Shown: one piece after another, positions 17,416 through 25,229 of the stretch
Numbering within the stretch: position 1 is the first letter of the stretch
How the letters are laid out: each line of letters begins with the position of its first letter
Source: Flavihumibacter profundi
Lineage (GTDB): Bacteria > Bacteroidota > Bacteroidia > Chitinophagales > Chitinophagaceae
DNA length: 64,000 nt
Assembly: GCF_020076305.1 (NCBI RefSeq)
Contig: NZ_JAIQXE010000001.1
Coordinates: 1,178,001 to 1,242,000, forward strand
Direction: 5' to 3'
Notes under the pieces: generated by a model
Seen by the model: only the letters and a program-made list of their open reading frames with translations
Told to the model about the DNA's origin: nothing
The model's database searches: none
Program-made: the position numbers and the translations under genes

Positions 17416-17991
17416 GTGAACGAAGACCGATACCAACATATCAGCGAACAGGAGTTGTTGAACAGGTTTTATATAGACCACAATAAAGAATGGCTGGGCA
17501 TTCTACTTCAACGGTACACCCTGCTATTGCTAGGGGTATGCATGAAATATTTAAAAAATGAGGAAGCAGCCCGGGACGCTGTACAACAGATCTTTTTGAA
17601 AGTCATTTCAGAACTGGGCAAATACAAAGTTGATTACTTTAAATCATGGTTATTCATGATTGCAAAGAATCATTGCCTGATGCAATTCAGGGATAAGAAC
17701 AGGCTTCCGATGGAATTGAACGAACAGGTTTTATTGCAACCTGAAAATGACAAAATCAATGAAATAAAGGAGAAGGAAAAGTTACTCGACTGGATGCATG
17801 AAGGCCTCCAGAACCTGGGTCCTGAACAAAAGCAATGTGTAACTTTATTCTATCTTGAAAAGAAAAGCTATCAGCAGGTTGCCCAGGAAACCGGATACAG
17901 CCTATTACAGGTTAAGAGTTTTATCCAGAACGGCAAACGCAACCTGAAGATGATGATTGAACGAAAACTGGGGCAAAACGAAAAGCAGTAA
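17416..17991 (+). CDS. RNA polymerase sigma-70 family (ECF-like) factor
   Basis: This 191-residue protein has region 2 (residues about 25-95, with LKNEEAARDAVQQIFLKV and YFKSWLFMIAKNHCLMQFRDK) and region 4 (about 125-180, with LGPEQKQCVTLFYLEKKSYQQ and the helix-turn-helix continuing to VKSFIQNGKRNLK). It directs RNA polymerase to a specific promoter set. The start is GTG at 17416. Its TAA overlaps the ATG of the next gene by one base, which ties it to a membrane-anchored partner, the usual arrangement for sigma/anti-sigma pairs. Confidence 0.92.
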   Translation: MNEDRYQHISEQELLNRFYIDHNKEWLGILLQRYTLLLLGVCMKYLKNEEAARDAVQQIFLKVISELGKYKVDYFKSWLFMIAKNHCLMQFRDKNRLPMELNEQVLLQPENDKINEIKEKEKLLDWMHEGLQNLGPEQKQCVTLFYLEKKSYQQVAQETGYSLLQVKSFIQNGKRNLKMMIERKLGQNEKQ

Positions 17992-18359
17992 TGAAATATA
18001 ACCTCATAAATATTCTATCAAGCAGCAACAAAGAACTGGATAATCAAATGCTGATGGATTATATCAGCGGGAAACTATCTGATACCGACCAGCATGCTGT
18101 GGAAGAATGGCTGGAAGAGAACCAGTTTGCTGCAGACGCATTGGAAGGATTAAAAGAATTTGGCAATAAAGAACAGGTACAAGAATATGTATTACAGTTA
18201 AACCGCGATTTGAAAGCATTCCTTCAACAAAAAAAACAAAGAAGGGAAAGCAGGAAATGGAAAGACAAACCATGGATTTACATGGCCGTGGTACTAATTC
18301 TGTGCCTTATTATCATCGCCTATATAGTGCTTCACCTTCTTTCTGGCAGGCTCCATTAA
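17991..18359 (+). CDS. Putative anti-sigma factor with one membrane segment
   Basis: This 122-residue protein has a cytosolic N-terminal part (DNQMLMDYISGKLSDTDQHA, then VEEWLEEN) of the kind seen in Bacteroidota anti-sigma proteins. A basic stretch (about 77-90) and a single transmembrane helix near residues 96-115 follow. It has almost no periplasmic part, so it differs from FecR-type regulators and may sense a membrane partner. The one-base overlap with the sigma gene supports stoichiometric expression. The assignment is from context and composition, not from a recognised catalytic or zinc motif. Confidence 0.7.
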   Translation: MKYNLINILSSSNKELDNQMLMDYISGKLSDTDQHAVEEWLEENQFAADALEGLKEFGNKEQVQEYVLQLNRDLKAFLQQKKQRRESRKWKDKPWIYMAVVLILCLIIIAYIVLHLLSGRLH

Positions 18360-18379
18360 AAAACTATATAAACCATACA

Positions 18380-19432
18380 TTACTGGTATTGGACATACAC
18401 AGGCATTGGCTTAAGTTTAACCAGTTCTTCAGGAGTCATCATCCTTGAGGGGGTTTCTTTCAGGTCATTTTTATAAAACAGTTTGAATCCGGTAAACTCT
18501 ACTGGTTCTTTATAAATAAACTGGCGATAAGTATTGATTTTCCTGGCAGGAGCACCCCATCCATCCATATGCATAACAACCTGAACCTCCGGGCGTGTTT
18601 TGATTTGTTTGTAATTGGTAACCATAGCCTGGGTAAACCTGTGCACAATCAGCATTTTGGCAGGCAGGTTATATTTTTTAACAAGGTCTGCCAGGTAATC
18701 GGATGCATAGTTTACATCGGCTGCATCAAATGTGCCGATTTTTGATCCAGGCCTGTCACCTCCTTTCATGGAAAATTCAGGATCTATTCCCAGGTGAACA
18801 TTCGGCATTGAAAGGTAAGGTTCCAGCAAAGGGATTTCTTCTTTTAACGTACTTAAGGCAACCTGCACATCCAGGAAAACGATAGCATCAATTCTCTTAG
18901 CCATATGCAAAACTGAATCTATCTGGCTAAAAGGCATTCTCAGGCGGTATTTTCCACCCTTACCCGGACTACCCTGTGCTGTTACAGCAATATAGTGTAA
19001 GGCTGGCTGTACAGCCATTGAAGTATCTGCAGCTTCCCATTTTTTTACTTCACCCTTCAGTTTTTCAAGCATTTGATCAGGTGGCAATTCCCCAAGGATG
19101 CCCATCCTTGTGCTGTATAAATTACCATAATATGCAATTACCCTCTTGAAAGGCAAAATTGCGCCATTTACAGGAAACCCTGTTTTTACCGGCCACCTGC
19201 CTGAAGTATCACCATTGGCAATATGGAATATATTATGGTTGAAAGTTGCCGAATCAGGAATACGGGCCAGCACCATTTTGGCTGGTGCTGCTGCTTCGGT
19301 GTTTTTGGTACTGTCTTTTATACTGTCATTTAAAGCATCCGCCTTTTTCTCAGAAAAAGCGTTTACACAGGAAGCAAAAATCATGACGGACGGAATCACA
19401 GCTAAATAGCTAAGCAGGGTATTGGATTTCAT
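18380..19432 (-). CDS. Lipoprotein with TIM-barrel-like features, unknown function
   Basis: This 350-residue protein has a lipobox at Cys22 (VMIFASC). The mature part carries FKRVIAYYGNLYSTRMGILGE, AIVFLDVQVALSTL, VHLGIDPEFSMKG, ADVNYASDYLADLV and VVMHMDGWGAP. This series resembles a family of lipoproteins I associate with Actinobacteria (with a similar LDPEW motif), in which strands end in Asp/Glu residues as in glycosidase TIM barrels. The enzymatic activity, if any, is unknown. The ATG at 19432 is chosen because it gives a clean lipoprotein signal, while a more distal start would bury it. Confidence 0.65.
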   Translation of the reverse strand: MKSNTLLSYLAVIPSVMIFASCVNAFSEKKADALNDSIKDSTKNTEAAAPAKMVLARIPDSATFNHNIFHIANGDTSGRWPVKTGFPVNGAILPFKRVIAYYGNLYSTRMGILGELPPDQMLEKLKGEVKKWEAADTSMAVQPALHYIAVTAQGSPGKGGKYRLRMPFSQIDSVLHMAKRIDAIVFLDVQVALSTLKEEIPLLEPYLSMPNVHLGIDPEFSMKGGDRPGSKIGTFDAADVNYASDYLADLVKKYNLPAKMLIVHRFTQAMVTNYKQIKTRPEVQVVMHMDGWGAPARKINTYRQFIYKEPVEFTGFKLFYKNDLKETPSRMMTPEELVKLKPMPVYVQYQ

Positions 19433-19550
19433 AAACCAGCAAGTTTTCAAATGATAAGTTGGAAAGATAGAATAAACTATCATTTACCTTTCCAAAAACG
19501 TTATTTTTTAAAAAAAATTATAAAAATCCGGGATAAAAAATCAATAATTA

Positions 19551-20093
19551 CTAAACGGTTTTTTCTTTGTCTTCCTCACCCTCAAACCGGTCTTTAATTT
19601 TAGCCCACCAGTTTCCTGATTTACCTTTTAGTTCTTCCCATTTTGCTTTCGCTGTATCATCCCAGGTTTCCACTTCAGCTTTCAACTCATCAATTTTATG
19701 GGAAGCTTTTGTTTTTAAATCGGCAATTTTCTCATCACTAAAACCAGTCTTAGCCTGAAATTGCTTCCAAAGGTCTTCAGTTTTCTCTGTATCATCCGCG
19801 CCTTCGAACCTGTCTTTTATTTTAGCCCACCAGTCTCCTGATTTACCCTTTAGTTCTTCCCATTTTGCTTTGGCTGTATCATCCCAGTTTTCCATTTCAG
19901 CTTTCAACTCATCAATTTTATGGGAAGCTTTAGTTTTTAAGTCAGCAATTTTTTCATCACTAAAACCAGTCTTAGCCTGAAATTGCTTCCAAAGCTCTTC
20001 GGCCTTATCTTCAATTTTATCAAAGGTTTCCTGGATAGGCCTGGTAGTATTTGTATCTTTTACACTTTCGGTATTTGATGGATTCTCGTTCAT
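19551..20093 (-). CDS. Hydrophilic helical protein made of two near-identical 74-residue repeats
   Basis: This 180-residue, highly charged protein has no signal peptide or hydrophobic segment. Residues 33-106 and 107-180 are repeats of each other (ELWKQFQAKTGFSDEKIADL, KASHKIDELKAE, DDTAKAKWEELKGKSG, WWAKIKDRFEG), differing at only a few positions. The sequence is rich in Lys, Glu and Asp with amphipathic helix periodicity and regular Trp. It recalls LEA-like or YtxH/CsbD-type stress proteins without clear homology to either. A role as a desiccation or stress protectant is an inference only. A short AT-rich gap follows on each side. Confidence 0.8.
   Translation of the reverse strand: MNENPSNTESVKDTNTTRPIQETFDKIEDKAEELWKQFQAKTGFSDEKIADLKTKASHKIDELKAEMENWDDTAKAKWEELKGKSGDWWAKIKDRFEGADDTEKTEDLWKQFQAKTGFSDEKIADLKTKASHKIDELKAEVETWDDTAKAKWEELKGKSGNWWAKIKDRFEGEEDKEKTV
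19554..19997 (-). repeat. Tandem 222-bp coding duplication
   Basis: The two units 19776-19997 and 19554-19775 are direct repeats within one gene, with period 222 bp (74 codons) and about 20-25 base differences by eye. The high identity points to a fairly recent in-frame duplication. Confidence 0.85.
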
Positions 20094-20135
20094 AGTAATA
20101 ATTTTAACTGGTTATGAATTAAAGGTAACCAATTA

Positions 20136-20492
20136 TCACTTTCCATCATATATTACTCCGGAAGTCGGGGTTTCGTGTAGTTCAACTTTTACCAGTAAGG
20201 GAAGCTTAGGTTTTACCTGGTCCCAGATATAAACTGCAATTCTTTCGCAAGTAGGGTTTTGCAAACCTTCAATATTATTCAGGCATTTATGGTCGAGAGT
20301 TTCAACAACTGGTTTCACAGCATTTTTAAGGTCGGCAAAATCCATTACCCAGCCAAGGTCCTGATGTAATGGCCCTTCCAGCCATACCCTAAGCCTGTAA
20401 GTATGTCCATGCATTTCTTTGCACTTATGACCCTCTGGAACATTAGGGAGAAAATGGGCTGAATCGAAAGTAAACTCCTTAAACAATAACAT
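20136..20492 (-). CDS. queD: 6-carboxy-5,6,7,8-tetrahydropterin synthase (QueD)
   Basis: This 118-residue enzyme converts dihydroneopterin triphosphate to 6-carboxytetrahydropterin in queuosine biosynthesis. The zinc ligands are His13 (DSAH), His28 and His30 (MHGH), the catalytic Cys24 lies in GHKCKEMHGH, and LDHKCLNN and ELHETPTSG carry the other active-site residues. The ATG at 20492 is preferred over a TTG two codons upstream because a TAnnTTTG box lies just ahead. The gene for the last queuosine enzyme, queG, is also in this window but 10 kb away. Confidence 0.95.
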   Translation of the reverse strand: MLLFKEFTFDSAHFLPNVPEGHKCKEMHGHTYRLRVWLEGPLHQDLGWVMDFADLKNAVKPVVETLDHKCLNNIEGLQNPTCERIAVYIWDQVKPKLPLLVKVELHETPTSGVIYDGK

Positions 20493-20511
20493 ACACAAAA
20501 AAATAAGAGTG

Positions 20512-20519
20512 CAAAGGTA
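20512..20519 (-). promoter_or_regulatory. -7 promoter box (TACCTTTG) of queD
   Basis: The minus strand reads TACCTTTG, ending 19 nt before the ATG at 20492. No exact -33 TTTG is found at 19 nt spacing. Confidence 0.5.
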
Positions 20520-20537
20520 AGATTTGACCCTTATTTA

Positions 20538-21083
20538 TCAGGCTCTTTTCCTTTTGTCCGGAATTAATTCCTCTATTGCCCTTGAAATAGCTGCCGTATT
20601 TATTTTACCAGTATAAAGTTGGTCATTAATATAAATCGTCGGAACATCCCTTACTCCCTTGTCAACACCCTCCAGCAAATCTGCCCGGACGGTCCAACCA
20701 TAAACGGAATCAACCAGTTTTGGGATAAAGTTTTTATCCTTAACACCGGCTTCAGCTGCATATTCCTTTAAGCTGATTGAACCAAGGCGCTTTCTATGGG
20801 CAAAAAGCAGGCGATGCATTTCCCAAAAACGGCCTTCCTGAACTGCAGCAACCGCAGCTTCTGCTGCTTTATGGGCATACTGGTGAATTCGGGTGAGAGG
20901 AAAATGCCGGTACTGAAACCTTACATTCCCTTTTTTCTGTTTCAATAACTGGTCAATTACTTCCTGGGCTTTTGCACAAGCCTCACTTTCGTAATCCCCA
21001 TACATTACGAGCGTAACAGGGGCTTTATCTTCGCCGGTCCAAACGGTACGGGGATCGATTATTTCTATTTTTGTCGGATTCAT
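20538..21083 (-). CDS. DsbA-like thioredoxin-fold protein with an altered active site
   Basis: This 181-residue protein has a DsbA-type thioredoxin fold: the N-terminal strand VTLVMYGDYES, the long helical insertion (FPLTRIHQYAHKAAEAAVAA) and the cis-proline loop VPTIYIND. The usual D-F-E-C-P-Y-C motif reads DYESEAC here (residues 30-36), so the first, attacking Cys is Ser33 and only Cys36 remains. There is no signal peptide, so it is probably cytosolic. The family resembles the thioredoxin domain found next to or fused with NhaA antiporters. Normal dithiol oxidoreductase chemistry looks impossible. Binding or single-cysteine chemistry is still conceivable. Confidence 0.8.
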   Translation of the reverse strand: MNPTKIEIIDPRTVWTGEDKAPVTLVMYGDYESEACAKAQEVIDQLLKQKKGNVRFQYRHFPLTRIHQYAHKAAEAAVAAVQEGRFWEMHRLLFAHRKRLGSISLKEYAAEAGVKDKNFIPKLVDSVYGWTVRADLLEGVDKGVRDVPTIYINDQLYTGKINTAAISRAIEELIPDKRKRA

Positions 21084-21140
21084 GATCTTGCTCGTTTAAG
21101 AGCAGCTGGTTTGGTCATCGCCAATAATAACACTAAAACT

Positions 21141-21650
21141 TCATGATTGTTCATTTCCCTTTGCCCTAATCATTTCCCCATATCCCCACCCCCTACCTAA
21201 AGCATTGATTGCCATTGCAATACGTTTTTCTTTGGTGGGCTCGGATTTGGCAGATTCTATCCATTTACTAAAATAACGTTGGTGGGAACCTGGAAGCCGG
21301 TTGAAAAATTTCAAAGCAGCGGGGTCATCTTCAAGGCAAACCAACAGGTCTTTACAGATTTGGTAAGGCTGCTTGTCTTCCTGAATGCTCAGCATAAGAC
21401 TATCCCCCTTTCGTTTACCAAGCTTTTTACGGAGTTCAGCATTAAGGGGAAGAATAAAATCGCCATTTCCCATTGGAATTAAGGCAAGGCATTCCACCTG
21501 CAACCCATCAAGTTTACCTTTTACCCGGAATGATTGCCTGCAGCCGGTTTTTAGCTGGTTAGCAATATTGGCAGGAATCTTAACATAGGTCCAACCGGTT
21601 TTTTCCCCCTGCTGGCCGAATTTCTCCAGTATCGTCGAAAATTTCACCAT
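21141..21650 (-). CDS. YdeI/OmpD-associated family protein (DUF1905 plus bacteriocin-protection domain)
   Basis: This 169-residue cytosolic protein has two recognisable parts. Residues 1-95 form a DUF1905 beta domain (GWTYVKIPANIANQL, then GKLDGLQVECLALIPMGNGD and LRKKLGKRKGDS). The second, helical part (about 105-160) has AALKFFNRLPGSHQRYFSKW and the family motif ESAKSEPTKEKRIAMAI typical of YdeI-type proteins. The molecular role is unknown, and the bacteriocin-protection name comes from a weak phenotype of relatives. It lies 5 nt downstream of the YedK gene on the same strand, so the two are probably co-transcribed. Confidence 0.85.
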   Translation of the reverse strand: MVKFSTILEKFGQQGEKTGWTYVKIPANIANQLKTGCRQSFRVKGKLDGLQVECLALIPMGNGDFILPLNAELRKKLGKRKGDSLMLSIQEDKQPYQICKDLLVCLEDDPAALKFFNRLPGSHQRYFSKWIESAKSEPTKEKRIAMAINALGRGWGYGEMIRAKGNEQS

Positions 21651-21655
21651 AATAG

Positions 21656-22405
21656 TCAGTTGGTAATTTCCGGCAGGCCTTCGTATTCCATCGGTTCTGA
21701 AGGATCAGGGGCTGTCCTGAAATCTTTAACTATCGTATAGGCTGCCATCTTTTTAGTATCATACTTATAAGCCGCTATTTCCCCAATTTCCTTTTTCGGT
21801 AAATATGGGTCGATCCATTTCCAGGCCAGCTCATCCGTTAAAATAAGTGGCATTCTCTTTTTCGTATTATGAACCTGTGCCATCAGGGAATTGGATGCAG
21901 TGGTTACAATTGCAAAACTATTGAGATGCTCACCCGTATCCTGGTCTGTCCAGGGTTGCCAGACCCCTGCCATAAAAAATACCGGCTGGCCTGGAAGGTA
22001 AACAAGGTATGGAATGGCCAAATCCTTTTTCGCGCCGGTTGGTTTCCAATGCCGCCATTCATAAAATCCACTTGATAATACCAGGCACCTTCTTTTCTGT
22101 GCTGCTTCTTTATACAAACGCGATTCAAACAGTTTTTCCCCCACGGCATTCAAAGTAGTATACTGTTGGCGGCTTGTTTCGGCAGCTTTTAAAGATTTAG
22201 TCCACGGTGCCATAAACTCCCAATGCCCTTTGACCATCTCCGGACTTTGCTTTTCTTCCGACCAGATAATTATAGGCCAGTCACCAAATTCAAAACCACT
22301 CTGCACAGGACGTGAAGTAATGAGTTCATCAGGCCATTCAACCGGGAATTCCCCGATGCTGAAGGCCTGATGAACCGGAACTATGAGCCTGTTATAATAA
22401 CACAT
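21656..22405 (-). CDS. yedK: SOS response-associated peptidase (SRAP; YedK/HMCES family)
   Basis: This protein caps abasic sites in single-stranded DNA through a thiazolidine link to its N-terminal Cys. Cys2 directly follows Met1, which fixes the start at 22405. Other catalytic residues are visible: Asn86 (LNAVGEKLF), Glu116 in SSGFYEWRHW and His179 in AQVHNTKKRMP. At 249 residues it has the normal length. It lies 12 nt downstream of clpB on the same strand and 5 nt upstream of the YdeI-like gene, so it may be read through from clpB. I see no LexA-like box. Confidence 0.95.
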   Translation of the reverse strand: MCYYNRLIVPVHQAFSIGEFPVEWPDELITSRPVQSGFEFGDWPIIIWSEEKQSPEMVKGHWEFMAPWTKSLKAAETSRQQYTTLNAVGEKLFESRLYKEAAQKRRCLVLSSGFYEWRHWKPTGAKKDLAIPYLVYLPGQPVFFMAGVWQPWTDQDTGEHLNSFAIVTTASNSLMAQVHNTKKRMPLILTDELAWKWIDPYLPKKEIGEIAAYKYDTKKMAAYTIVKDFRTAPDPSEPMEYEGLPEITN

Positions 22406-22417
22406 GTGTAAATTTAG

Positions 22418-25018
22418 TTATTCATTCCTGAATACTACCACACCATCAAAAACATCCACTAAAACGGGCTTGTTTTTATCTATATCACCCATGAGTAAGC
22501 GCTTGCTTAGCTGGTTCACGATTTCTTTCTGGATAAGCCTTTTCAATGGCCTTGCGCCAAACACAGGATCAAATCCATTTTCACCAAGGAAATCTATTGC
22601 ATAATCACTGAACTGCAGGTTGATCCCATTCTTTGCAACCATCTCCTGCAATTGTTTAAGTTGTATGGTGATGATATTCCTGATATCCTTTCTCATCAAT
22701 GGCTGGAACATGATGATTTCATCAACCCGGTTAAGGAATTCTGGCCTGATGGTTTGCCGCAACAAATCCATCACTTCTGACCTTGTGCGATTAACCACTT
22801 CTTCCTTATTGCTTTCTGTAACATCTTCAAAGTTGGCCTGAATAAGGTGGCTGCCGATATTACTGGTCATAATGATAATGGTGTTCTTGAAATCCACTAC
22901 CCTTCCTTTATTATCTGTAAGCCTTCCATCATCCAGTACCTGCAACATTACATTCCAGACATCAGGGTGCGCTTTTTCAATTTCATCAAGCAATACAACA
23001 CTATAAGGTTTTCTCCGGACTGCTTCAGTGAGTTGACCACCTTCATCATAGCCAACATATCCGGGAGGTGCACCAACAAGGCGTGATACAGTATGTTTTT
23101 CCTGGTATTCACTCATGTCGATGCGCGTCATCAAATGTTCATCATCGAAAAGATAGGCGGCCAATGCCTTTGCCAGTTCGGTTTTACCAACTCCTGTAGT
23201 ACCCAGAAAAATAAATGATCCAATTGGCTTCCTGGGATCGCTCAAGCCAGCCCTGCTTCTGCGGATCGCATCAGCAACTGCGGTTATGGCTTCATCCTGT
23301 CCAACAACCCGCTCATGTAAATGGTCTTCGAGCAAAAGGAGTTTTTCTTTTTCACTTTGCAGCATTTTTGCAACCGGAATACCGGTTGATTTTGCTACAG
23401 ATTCAGCAATATCTTCAGCATCTACTTCCTCCTTCATCAACCGGTTACCATGAGCACTGAAAGCCAGGAGGTCAGCTGTATGCTCAGCTATGATCTTTTC
23501 CTGTTCCTGAACTTTGCCGTACCTGATCTCAGCTACCTTACCATATTCACCGTTTCTTTCTGCACGCTCTGCTTCAAGCTTTAACTCTTCAATCCTGGCT
23601 TTTGCAGATTGTATTTTTTCGACCATGTCCTTTTCCTGCTGCCATTTGGCCTTCAGGGTATCTCGATCAACACTCAAATTGCTAATTTCAATATTCAGGT
23701 CCCTGAGCTTCTCCTCATCATTTTCGCGTTTAATAGCTTCCCGCTCAATTTCCAGTTGCCTGATCTGGCGATCGAGTTTGTCGAGCTCTTCTGGCATAGA
23801 ATTCATTTCGAGCCTTAGTTTTGCTGCACTTTCGTCAATCAGGTCTATAGCTTTATCGGGAAGAAAGCGATCTGTTATATACCGGTGCGACAATTCCACT
23901 GCTGCAATAATCGCTTCGTCTTTAATGCGAACATGGTGATGGGTTTCGTAACGATCTTTTATGCCTCTCAATATGGAAATGGCATCTTCGACTGAAGGTT
24001 CATCGATCATTACTTTCTGGAACCTTCTTTCCAGGGCCTTATCTTTTTCAAAATATTTCTGGTATTCATTCAGTGTTGTTGCACCTATGGCCCTTAACTC
24101 GCCCCGGGCTAGTGCCGGCTTAAGGATATTGGCTGCATCCATTGCACCTTCCCCGCCACCTGCCCCAATGAGCGTATGGATCTCATCAATGAAAAGGATG
24201 ATTTCGCCATCACTTTTCGCGACTTCGTTTACTACACCTTTCAGCCTTTCTTCGAACTCCCCTTTATATTTAGCGCCAGCAATCAACTGGCCCATATCCA
24301 AAGCAAAAATTATTTTCGACTTCAGGTTTTCCGGAACGTCGCCATTTACAATGCGCATGGCCAGTCCTTCCGCAATTGCGGTTTTACCAACACCAGGTTC
24401 ACCAACGAGTATGGGGTTATTCTTTGTCCTGCGGGAAAGGATATGCAGTGTCCTCCTGATTTCCTCATCCCGGCCAATTACCGGGTCCAGCTTACCACTT
24501 CGGCCTAATTCGTTAAGGTTCTTTGCATACTTGTTAAGGGTATTAAACTGCGATTCCTGTGTTTGGGAAGTAATAGTTTCACCCTTGCGCAATTCTTTAA
24601 TTGCGCTGATCAGACCTTTTTCAGTAAGGCCAGAGTCTTTCAACAATTTGGCTGTACTGTCATTACCCTGCTGAATGGCCAGTAAAATATGCTCAGGCGT
24701 TACAAATTCATCTCCAAAAGATTTTAGTGCTGATCCTGCTCTAAGGACAATATTATTGGCATCGCGACTTATGGATTGCGCTGGCTCCCCGCCCTGTACC
24801 TTTGGCAATTTGTTCAATTGCTGGTCCAGTTGAGATTCCAATTGCGCAACATTTACAGCGTTCTTTTTCAGCAGGTAGGCAACAGGTGAATCCTGCTGGT
24901 CCAAAAGTGCTTTCAGTATATGTTCACTTTCGATATTCGCATGCTGCCCGTTAAATGCAATTTGCTGGGATTGCTGAATAATTTCCGCAGCCTTTACTGT
25001 AAAATTATTTAGGTTCAT
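22418..25018 (-). CDS. clpB: ATP-dependent disaggregase ClpB
   Basis: ClpB is a ring-shaped AAA+ chaperone that pulls aggregated proteins through its pore together with DnaK/DnaJ. The 866-residue length is typical. The order is an N-terminal repeat domain (about 1-145), NBD1 with GEPGVGKTAIAEGLA (about 207-221) and DEIHTLIGAGG, the long middle coiled-coil domain (about 410-525) that distinguishes ClpB from ClpA/ClpC, then NBD2 with GTTGVGKTELAKALA and LDEIEKAHPDVW. The upstream gap (25019-25229) holds no CIRCE element. Its downstream neighbours are the YedK and YdeI-like genes. Confidence 0.98.
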   Translation of the reverse strand: MNLNNFTVKAAEIIQQSQQIAFNGQHANIESEHILKALLDQQDSPVAYLLKKNAVNVAQLESQLDQQLNKLPKVQGGEPAQSISRDANNIVLRAGSALKSFGDEFVTPEHILLAIQQGNDSTAKLLKDSGLTEKGLISAIKELRKGETITSQTQESQFNTLNKYAKNLNELGRSGKLDPVIGRDEEIRRTLHILSRRTKNNPILVGEPGVGKTAIAEGLAMRIVNGDVPENLKSKIIFALDMGQLIAGAKYKGEFEERLKGVVNEVAKSDGEIILFIDEIHTLIGAGGGEGAMDAANILKPALARGELRAIGATTLNEYQKYFEKDKALERRFQKVMIDEPSVEDAISILRGIKDRYETHHHVRIKDEAIIAAVELSHRYITDRFLPDKAIDLIDESAAKLRLEMNSMPEELDKLDRQIRQLEIEREAIKRENDEEKLRDLNIEISNLSVDRDTLKAKWQQEKDMVEKIQSAKARIEELKLEAERAERNGEYGKVAEIRYGKVQEQEKIIAEHTADLLAFSAHGNRLMKEEVDAEDIAESVAKSTGIPVAKMLQSEKEKLLLLEDHLHERVVGQDEAITAVADAIRRSRAGLSDPRKPIGSFIFLGTTGVGKTELAKALAAYLFDDEHLMTRIDMSEYQEKHTVSRLVGAPPGYVGYDEGGQLTEAVRRKPYSVVLLDEIEKAHPDVWNVMLQVLDDGRLTDNKGRVVDFKNTIIIMTSNIGSHLIQANFEDVTESNKEEVVNRTRSEVMDLLRQTIRPEFLNRVDEIIMFQPLMRKDIRNIITIQLKQLQEMVAKNGINLQFSDYAIDFLGENGFDPVFGARPLKRLIQKEIVNQLSKRLLMGDIDKNKPVLVDVFDGVVVFRNE

Positions 25019-25229
25019 AGTTTCTTATTATTCAAGGTTCGATATGTATCAACAAATCGTAATCCAAGCTTAAATTCCGGAAACTCTGTCATAAATTTTT
25101 ATATTCGCCTGACTGAAATTCAGGTCAGCAAGCCTGATACTGATTTTTTTACAGTTTATGTCATTCCTCCCGATTTTAACGTTATGGGCAGTAATTGCCC
25201 CTTAAATTTAAATTCTAAAGCCAGGAAAC

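Noticed and set aside
23961-24674. Long plus-strand open frame of 237 codons opposite clpB
   Set aside because: It is antisense to a strongly conserved gene, rich in Ser and Pro as expected from a mirror frame, and has no domain.
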